A stretch of DNA of 64,000 nt from Physcomitrium patens (lineage: Eukaryota > Streptophyta > Bryopsida > Funariales > Funariaceae), in assembly GCF_000002425.4 (NCBI RefSeq), contig NC_037262.1, positions 5,865,123 to 5,929,122 of the forward strand, given 5' to 3'. Below are positions 57,695 to 64,000 of the stretch, piece by piece. A model generated the notes under the pieces. It saw nothing but the letters and a program-made list of their open reading frames with translations. It had not been told where the DNA came from and did no database searches. Every line of letters starts with the position of its first letter. Position 1 is the first letter of the stretch. The position numbers and the translations under genes were made by a program.

Positions 57695-59582
57695 TGTCAT
57701 GTTGTAATATGACTATATGGTAAAAATATAAAGAAAAATAGATTTTATTAATATTTAGTCATCTTGGATGTTAGAAACAGTGACCAATTACAGTGCCAAT
57801 ATTCAAGGATCAATTAATGTCATTCCATTACAAGCTATACCATCGTATATGACATCAGCAATATGGTCCACTGGCATCATCGAATTAAGAATCCTTCATA
57901 CTAACGGGACAACCAAGATCATTTTTTAATCCTACATGGAACAAGCTTAGTAAATATATATCGATAGAGACACCTAATATGCCTGATGGGGGTGCAAGAA
58001 GACCACTTTGTTGTTTTTGTTGCAGACAGATTGGTCATTATACTAATAAATGTTGCAATTCCAGAGCTAGTGATGATTACACGCAAGTGTGTAGAAATTA
58101 TAAGAATTCGGGGCATACTTATCAGCAATATAATGCTTCATTCAATTTCAGTAATCGGGATCAGGAAATCCAAAGCCAAGAAAAAATCAAGGAGATAAAT
58201 CGAGGTCCTTAAGATACTCCAATAAATCAGGTGGAATGTGTCCAAGCGATTCTTATTAGGAGTCGGAAGAAGAGAAAAAAACCAATTCAACATTTGGATG
58301 AGCTTGATGCAAAGGACCAATTTGATCCAATTATGGAGACATCCAAACCAGGTCTTATTACGGGCCTCTTATCCAGTATGAGACCTGATTCGGTTGGACA
58401 ATCCAATGAGGTTCCAATTATGGAGGCTTTGATTCCATTTAAAGTTGTTCCGTTCTCTATGCCATTTTGGAAAAATGTCCTTTTCATGCAAAGGTCTTCT
58501 TTGAGGCGAGAATTTCATGGAAGCATGATCTATTGTTCCAATTCAAAGTCCATGGCGGAAGAATAGAGGACTTCACGGAGTTAAAGAAAAAGAGAGAAAA
58601 AAGAAGAGGGCATTTGGAGATCGAGATTTTTAGAGTTAGAGAGCTAGCTTCAAGCTCCTTCGAAAGGTGTAAGACTTGGGTTTCATAGGATTTGGGAGGA
58701 CTTTGCAATCGTTGCTCAAAGTCAGTGTTTGTATTGGTGAATTGGATTTTTTACAATAAAGTTAAGGTTAATATTCTTGACAATTTTGTGAAATAGAAAA
58801 ACATCTACGATTGAAATTTTAGAAGTATCTAGATGGCTGAGTATGCGAAGTGCATGCAAAAATTTGTATTAATCTAATGGTACGGATAGAAGATATTTGA
58901 TCATTAGTGTAAAGAGGTATCAGAAGTTGGCATATTGGAGTTGTTTAGGGTTTCTATAATATCTAGAGATCTATCATTTGGAATAAGGTGAATTTTGATG
59001 TGATAAGTCGAGGACTTAAATATGGAGCTGCACACAAGGTTTGAATGAAAATTAACAATTGGAGAAAGAGAAATTGTAAGTCAAGATTTGTCATCAACTT
59101 TCTAAGCAGTGGTCAAGGGATATCAGTATGGATTTACGGCATTTTCTTGCCATCTGTAAGTTAGATTAGATTGAAACTTCTTGAGCATTTAGAAGACTTG
59201 TAAAGATACTAGTGATAGAAGTTTTACAACAATCAGACAATCAAATTGAGAATTACAGCTTGCCAAAACTCGCTGTTTAGGATTACGTTTAAAAATTAAA
59301 AAATTAAAAATTAAAACTTAAAAAAAAGAATAATAAAAATAAAAAAATAAAATAAAACTCAAAAATAACAAAAAAATTTGTGCTTATAATATCTTGAAGT
59401 TATTAAAAATAGTGTTTCTAAGCACTTTGTATAGGAATTAAGCTTTTATATTAAAATCCAAAATAATTTGTATTTATATGGTTGAAACCCACTAGTCTAC
59501 TTGGATACTTACAAAACATCATTTTATGTTCCACAACCAGACATCCTGTGCATTTTCAAGCAAGATAGCACGTAATATGACA
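57695..59582 (+). repeat. 3' LTR of the 2c plus-strand copy (1888 bp)
   Basis: It starts TGTCATGTTGTAATATGAC and ends GTAATATGACA, preceded by the polypurine tract AGAGGGAGTAGA. It is the only uninterrupted full-length 2c LTR in the window. It contains the captured family 1 fragment 57785-58570 and, at 58553, the complement of the CCGC site into which 2a inserted in another 2c LTR. Confidence 0.85.
57785..58570 (+). pseudogene. Captured family 1 gag-spacer fragment in the intact 2c LTR
   Basis: ORFs 57979-58212 and 58231-58566 encode ETPNMPDGGARRPLC, a knuckle CCFCCRQIGHYTNKC, a decayed fourth knuckle, a Gln/Glu-rich linker and SSMRPDSVGQSNEVP. The source is family 1 gag from INVIPLQ to the spacer before the protease. 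It is in the sense direction of the 2c element, and the first two source knuckles are missing. Confidence 0.85.
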
Positions 59583-60410
59583 TCGTTATTATTTGACTTG
59601 TTCCTCTTTAGCCAAGTCTTTGTTCTTGATATCTTTCAAATAATTGATTGTTTCATGTAATGGCTTAAATAATAAATTATTCTAAAGATTTTATCTTCAG
59701 TATTATTAATAATAAATCTTTGGCATTATCCTTCAATCTATATCAAAATTGACTGATAAGAGCTTTGTCATTCCAATCCACATTGCAAGTGTGGTTTTGA
59801 AATTCAGCAATATATATGGTGGCTAACTATAATCTTTGTTGTAAAGATAAGAACTTAGTCTCTACTACTCTTTCTTGATTATTTTTTCCAAATATGACCG
59901 TGAATACTTCTAGGAATGAATTTAATTCATAAAGAGTCACAAATATTTTTTTATTAAAAGTACAAATTAAAAGGAAGAACTTTCTAATAGAAGTGTGCCT
60001 ATGAATCCGATTTGAGTAGATCCATTAAGATATTGGAAGGGATGCAATTTTAGATAGAGCTTAACTTATTGCAAAAATCCTCAAAATTTTAATCTTGTTC
60101 CATCAAAATTCTTAGGCACACTAATCTTTTTTCTTTTCATACTTGAAGAAGTAAAATTTCTTAGATTTAGTTGAGAGATCAATCTACTTGTTTCTTTTAA
60201 TTGCACAACTTCTTGATATAAATCCTAAACTTTATTAATAGGCATAGAAATAATACTTCTATGATTTATATTAGAAATATATAAGATTTCTATTTTTAGA
60301 ATATTGATAAGCTCATAAAGATTTGAAATAATTACAAATCTATTCTCATTTCTATTGAAAGTAGCATCTATAATCTTTTTTTTTAAAGACAACTCAAAAA
60401 AATTCAAAAG
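59583..60410 (-). pseudogene. Chromovirus gag remnant
   Basis: On the minus strand an N-terminal helical stretch (60225-60407) precedes a capsid-like region with VPKNFDGTRLKF, VKLYLKLHPFQY, GSTQIGFIGTLLL, then LISQF, YRLKDNAKDLLL and NNQLFERYQEQRLG. These match, with stops and shifts, the chromovirus gag blocks I know (FDGxRxKLxxF, GFIGTLLxG, DNRLFERRQE). It is cut at 59583 by the 2c LTR. Confidence 0.65.
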
Positions 60411-60629
60411 TTAAATTAAAAGAGGATAAATTGTAATATCTAATATCAAATAAAAATTTCTACAAAAAAGGATAATACACTCTTTTTAAGAAAAAAATTA
60501 GTATTAAAAAATAAGATTTTTTGTTCAAAATTAGGTGGTATACAACCTTCAAAATACAACAATAGAAGTGAGATGATCTATTCATTTCTTATATAAGATA
60601 GAAATAATAAGTTAATAATCTTGTCAAAT

Positions 60630-61135
60630 TATAAAGGACATGAATCTTGAAGAAAGAAATCTTTAACTAACTCTTCTGTCATTCAAAGATAATATGGTAT
60701 TAAACTAGAATGGCTACTACCAAAGACAAGAAGACTAAAAAGTCTTGAAATAAGACTAAAGATTAAAAAAGCATTAACAAAATAAAGAAGGCTTCATTCT
60801 TGCCTCTATATATATTCTTAATTGGGAGCTACATAGCAATGTCCTATAGGACCTCCAAAATATGTTAAATTTACAAAATACATATCTTAACTTCTAAGGC
60901 AAGTTTTCTACATGTATGATATATAGTTAGCTTGTTTGCAACCTACTAATATGTAATTAACTTATTGATTAAGTTTCTAATCTATTAATCAATTATAGAC
61001 ATGTATAAAGGCAAAACAACATTTATCAAGCTTCTAAAAAGCTTCTCTAGAAAATATTATGAAATAAATCTACTTTTATCTATTTCTATTTAATCATATA
61101 GATAAATATTAGAATAAATATGTATGTCCGTGATA
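60630..61135 (-). repeat. 5' LTR of the split chromovirus (about 506 bp)
   Basis: It shares AAGGACATGAATCTTGAAGA, the AGAAGACTAAAAAGTCTTG block and GTCCTATAGGACCTCC with the LTR at 46417-47025, in the same orientation. It lies beside the gag remnant on the upstream side, as a 5' LTR should. The primer site cannot be recognised. Confidence 0.65.
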
Positions 61136-62100
61136 GCTGACTTCCTTCTTTAATCTTGATGTTGATCTCTTTGAGCCAAAATCTTGTAATTTTATCATTA
61201 AATACCTTTTAAAATTCACATATATATTGGAAATCAAGTCTACTATCTATACATAAAAATTTCACATCAATTCAACTGGCAGATTACTAAAAATCTTAAA
61301 AACCCTCACTAATCTTTAAAATCCCATTTTTAAGATTCCAACCTATTTGAACTTTAATTGCCTTCAATCTAACCATTTGATTATGATTAAATTTATAATA
61401 TGCAATAAGAATTGTAATCACAAATCTACAAATTATCATCTATAGATTCACTATCAATTTCATAAAATTCTTCTAAATGTAAATCTTTTTTTTATTTTAC
61501 AAAACTAGATTCACCAAAAACAATCCTAATTTTGCAAAGCTCTTACAAAGTCATTAGAAACTCAAATTTTCTAAAACCAATATTCAAAAAAATCTTATAA
61601 AATCTTTTCTCAAATCTTACTCTTTGATTTCCAAAAGAACTATAGAATTGCCATAGGTGTGTGGTTTTGTGCCTTAGAATCTAATTTCAATCCAAGTTGA
61701 CAATTGGTCTTCTTTGAATATCAATTTTTGGTAATTTGAAGTTTTTTTTTAACATATTTTTAATTTTTTTTTAAATATGTCAATATCAATTTCTTATCTT
61801 ATTTACTTTGATTTGACTCATTTATATCTTCACAAAGTAAATAAAAGTCCTGTCTATAAAAAAAGTAGCATTAAAACTAAACTTTTTATTATCTTTCTAT
61901 AATTTATTATTATTTTTTTGTTATATCTTTTTACTAGGCTCTTCTATAGTAACATCTATTTTATTTTTATTTTTCATTATATAGCCATATTATCATATTA
62001 TACCGCTATGATTATTTTGACAAAACTTTATTTGATTGTAGTACATTAGCATTTGACTTTTCTTATAGAATAATTCTATTAAAGAAATTTTAATTTTGAT
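61136..62100. other. AT-rich interval with no recognised feature
   Basis: About 960 bp of strongly AT-rich DNA without a long ORF, LTR edge or RNA gene that I can recognise. It may be old decayed element sequence belonging with the methyltransferase-like fragment to its right. Confidence 0.4.
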
Positions 62101-62424
62101 ATCTAATTTTATAGAACAAAATAATCTACCAACTATAGAAGTTCATGCAAGACATTGAAATGATCCATTTCCTCTGCGAAAAATAATTGCATAATGTTTC
62201 TGCTACTATGAAGAGATTGTATCTTTATTGGATATATTGAAGATACTAAATTCTTTTTTATTACCTATCATTGCTCAACCTATCTATTGGCATCTACTAA
62301 ATGAAGATATTATTCTTATGGAGCTTTTTACAGGCATTGATACAAGTTTGGCAGTAATATTAGAAGTTGGACTTAATTTTAAATGGTATATTCATATAAT
62401 TATTAGAATTACACATAATTAAGT
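62100..62424 (+). pseudogene. Fragment resembling the start of a C5-cytosine methyltransferase
   Basis: The plus ORF 62228-62422 reads DIILMELFTGIDTSLAVILE. This looks like decayed motif I (ELFxGIGTGLxAxxxAG), the S-adenosylmethionine-binding start of C5-cytosine methyltransferases. The same frame upstream, with two stops, reads NDPFPLRKIIA and EEIVSLLDILK. The chromovirus LTR at 62428 cuts it before any catalytic Pro-Cys motif. Methyltransferase domains inside LTR retrotransposons have been reported in charophyte algae and dinoflagellates, so this may be an element-borne domain. With only motif I visible the call is tentative. Confidence 0.4.
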
Positions 62425-62427
62425 AGT

Positions 62428-62966
62428 TGTAAAGGACATGAGACTTGAAAAATTAAAAGATCAAGATACTCTTTTATTACTCAAAAATATTACATAATCA
62501 CTTAAAGGTGATATAATATTAAATAAAAATGGCTATTATCAAAGACAAGAAGATTAGAAAGTCTTGAAACAAGACTAAAGACTAGAAAGGCATTAACAAG
62601 AATAATAAAGGCTTCACTCTTACTTCCATATATACTATCTAATTAAAAGCTATATAAAAATATTCTAAAAGACCTCTAATATGTATTGACTTTGCTAGAT
62701 ACATGTCTTAACTTGCAAGATAAGTTTTCTATATATGTGCCACATATTTAACTTATTCTACAAGCTACGAATATGTGTGACATGTCCCTTATTTTTTTAC
62801 AAATTTTTTAACCTACCAATTAATTATAAACATGTTTAAAGTCAAAACAACATCTATATAGTTTTTAAAAAGCTATTCTAAAAGATATTATAAAATTAAT
62901 TTGCTTTTACTTGCTTATACTTAATTATAAAGATAATTATTGAAATAAATATACATGTTCATGACA
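62428..62966 (-). repeat. 3' LTR of a second chromovirus (about 539 bp)
   Basis: Plus-strand limits are TGTAAAGGACATG and GTTCATGACA, followed by the PPT complement TTATCTTCCTTC. It is homologous over its whole length to 46417-47025 and 60630-61135. Confidence 0.75.
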
Positions 62967-63056
62967 TTATCTTCCTTCAAGAAACAAATTCCATAAGAGG
63001 CAGTTATCATCTTCCATAGATCTTATTTTTTTTCATCTTAATTTTAATAGATATCT

Positions 63057-64000
63057 TCAATAAATAGCCTCAATTATCTTTGCTACATTCGCAAGCTTCT
63101 TTACTAACTTCCATGTATATTTATTAATATCATATCCGTGCCAATGAACAAGATGTTCTAATCTAATTTTGTGTTGTCTTGAATCTAAGACTTCTTTCAC
63201 CTCAAATTCTTGATTATTATCTACTTCTATAGAAAAAGGTGGCATTTATCTTTTTGCTAAGATATTTACTATCTTATATGGCTTAAGAAGAGACATGTAG
63301 AATATTGAAAAGATTTTTATAGACTCTAATAGATATAATTGATAAGCAACATGATTGACTTGTTTCCAAATAGAAAAAGATCCAAGCTTATGATAGTCCA
63401 ATTTTTTACAAAGACAAATAGTTTTTATATTGCAACAAAATAATCATAACTTTTCATCAACATTGAATTGTATTTATTTCTTGAAATAGGCATTTACATT
63501 TATTTTTTGTGATTGTCAAGCTTTCTTTAATTTACGCCTTGATTATTGCATGTAGCTTTGATAAATGATTTGCTATATCTTTTGCCATAGGATTATCAAC
63601 TTTTGAAAAGTCAAAAATATCAAGTCATGTATGATAATCATAATTAGCAAAGAAAGATTTTTATTGAATAGAAGAATATACCAAATTATTAAATATAAAC
63701 TCTACTAATAGCAAAAGAGTTGTCTATTCATTTTGATGATAGTTAATGGTATATGTCAAATACTATTCAAGTACTTGATTCACCTATTTTATTTATTTAT
63801 TAGTTTGAGGTTAAAAGGCCAAAAAAAATTTATATTTGCCTTCAATATCTTAAAAAGGGTTTTATAAAATCTTAATATAAATTATATTCTTTTATTTGAT
63901 ATAATATCTTTTGAAAATCCATAATAGTAATAGATATTATCAAAAAAAAAACTTAATTATTTTTTCAATTGAAATATATTTTGTAAATAATACAAAATGA
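63057..64000 (-). pseudogene. Chromovirus integrase with chromodomain, cut by the window end
   Basis: The minus strand encodes the end of the integrase core (YLNSI, INYHQN-like, FANYDYH-like blocks, 63560-63830) and DNPMAKDIANHLSKLHA in a shifted frame. Next come NVDEKL and YHKLGSFSI, where the GPF module reads GSF, and FYMSLLKPY. The chromodomain at 63057-63245 has FEVKEVLDSRQHKIRLEHLV and HWHGYDINKYTW. The chromodomain Trp of DSRW is replaced by Gln. It continues beyond the window. Confidence 0.75.

Larger units (their letters stand above)
53689..59582 (+). mobile_element. Family 2c copy, plus strand, RT to integrase deleted
   Basis: The 5' LTR is 53689-54946 (with a roughly 630-bp internal deletion), the gag-PR pseudogene 54964-57400, a pol stub to 57594, the PPT 57682-57694 and the 3' LTR 57695-59582. 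Near 57594 the sequence jumps from the pol start (GDNEE) to the last residues of integrase (DLDEDLENIL). CCGC precedes the element at 53685-53688 but TCGT follows it, and the chromovirus flanks are integrase on the left and gag on the right, so the two ends probably come from different insertion events. Confidence 0.8.

Noticed and set aside
53684-59587. Target-site duplication for the whole 2c plus-strand element
   Set aside because: The left flank is CCGC and the right TCGT, and the flanking chromovirus parts are not adjacent in an intact element, so it cannot be accepted as a simple duplication.
53640-59640. Apparent continuous integrase reading across the 2c copy (EEQVK to ADAYHKERP)
   Set aside because: In another frame the right flank clearly encodes chromovirus gag (NNQLFERYQEQRLG), so the join into integrase is a coincidence.
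1-64000. Fungal origin of the whole contig because of family 2
   Set aside because: Family 1 has a tRNA-Asp-type primer site, a Tat/Athila-like pol and an extra ORF as in plants, and the nested AT-rich chromovirus landscape fits a large plant genome better; without a host gene this remains probable rather than proven.

Overview
The window looks like a repeat-filled stretch of a large land-plant nuclear genome, probably not a flowering plant, although that last point is inference. I see no convincing host gene, tRNA, rRNA or CRISPR. Nearly everything is LTR retrotransposon, mostly decayed and nested several levels deep. Land plant is supported by a Tat/Athila-like Ty3/gypsy family primed by a tRNA-Asp-type site and by chromovirus remnants with a C-terminal chromodomain.

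Three families account for most of the sequence. Family 1 is Tat/Athila-like: gag with four zinc knuckles, PR, RT, RNase H, integrase, then an extra ORF (aORF) behind an internal polypurine tract. The best copy is 21110-30762 (minus), with 776-bp LTRs and a perfect ATGTG target duplication. Others are a 3' end at 1-2628 (plus) and two deletion derivatives at 18262-21060 and 47151-52786 (minus; the second has an ATAGG duplication). Family 2 is Ty3-like, but its RT and integrase motifs are those I associate with fungal elements. Its primer site matches tRNA-Trp and its best duplications are 4 bp (CCGC). Subtype 2a is the full element 35381-44030 and the solo LTR 8664-9998. Subtype 2b is 2629-11194. 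Subtype 2c is the fragmented element 11229-44893 (minus) and a deleted copy 53689-59582 (plus). Family 3 is a strongly decayed, AT-rich chromovirus at 45280-47025, 52787-53688 and 59583-64000.

Layout: family 1 3' end (1-2628); 2b with a solo 2a LTR in its gag (2629-11194); a roughly 33.7-kb 2c element (11229-44893) interrupted by an unidentified 2-kb insert in its 3' LTR, by the family 1 complex 18262-31608 in pol, and by the complete 2a element in its 5' LTR; then a chromovirus (46417-61135) split by a family 1 derivative and by the 2c plus-strand copy; finally a fragment resembling a cytosine-methyltransferase start (62100-62424) and a second chromovirus 3' end (62428-64000).

The most interesting points are: fungal-type Ty3 elements in a plant-like context; family 2 LTRs carrying a captured piece of the family 1 gag-protease region; a recurrent CCGC insertion site; an inverted pair of nearly identical, equally broken gag-PR blocks with diverged LTRs; a duplicated polypurine tract before the family 1 aORF; and the methyltransferase-like fragment. 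All identities are by-eye counts.
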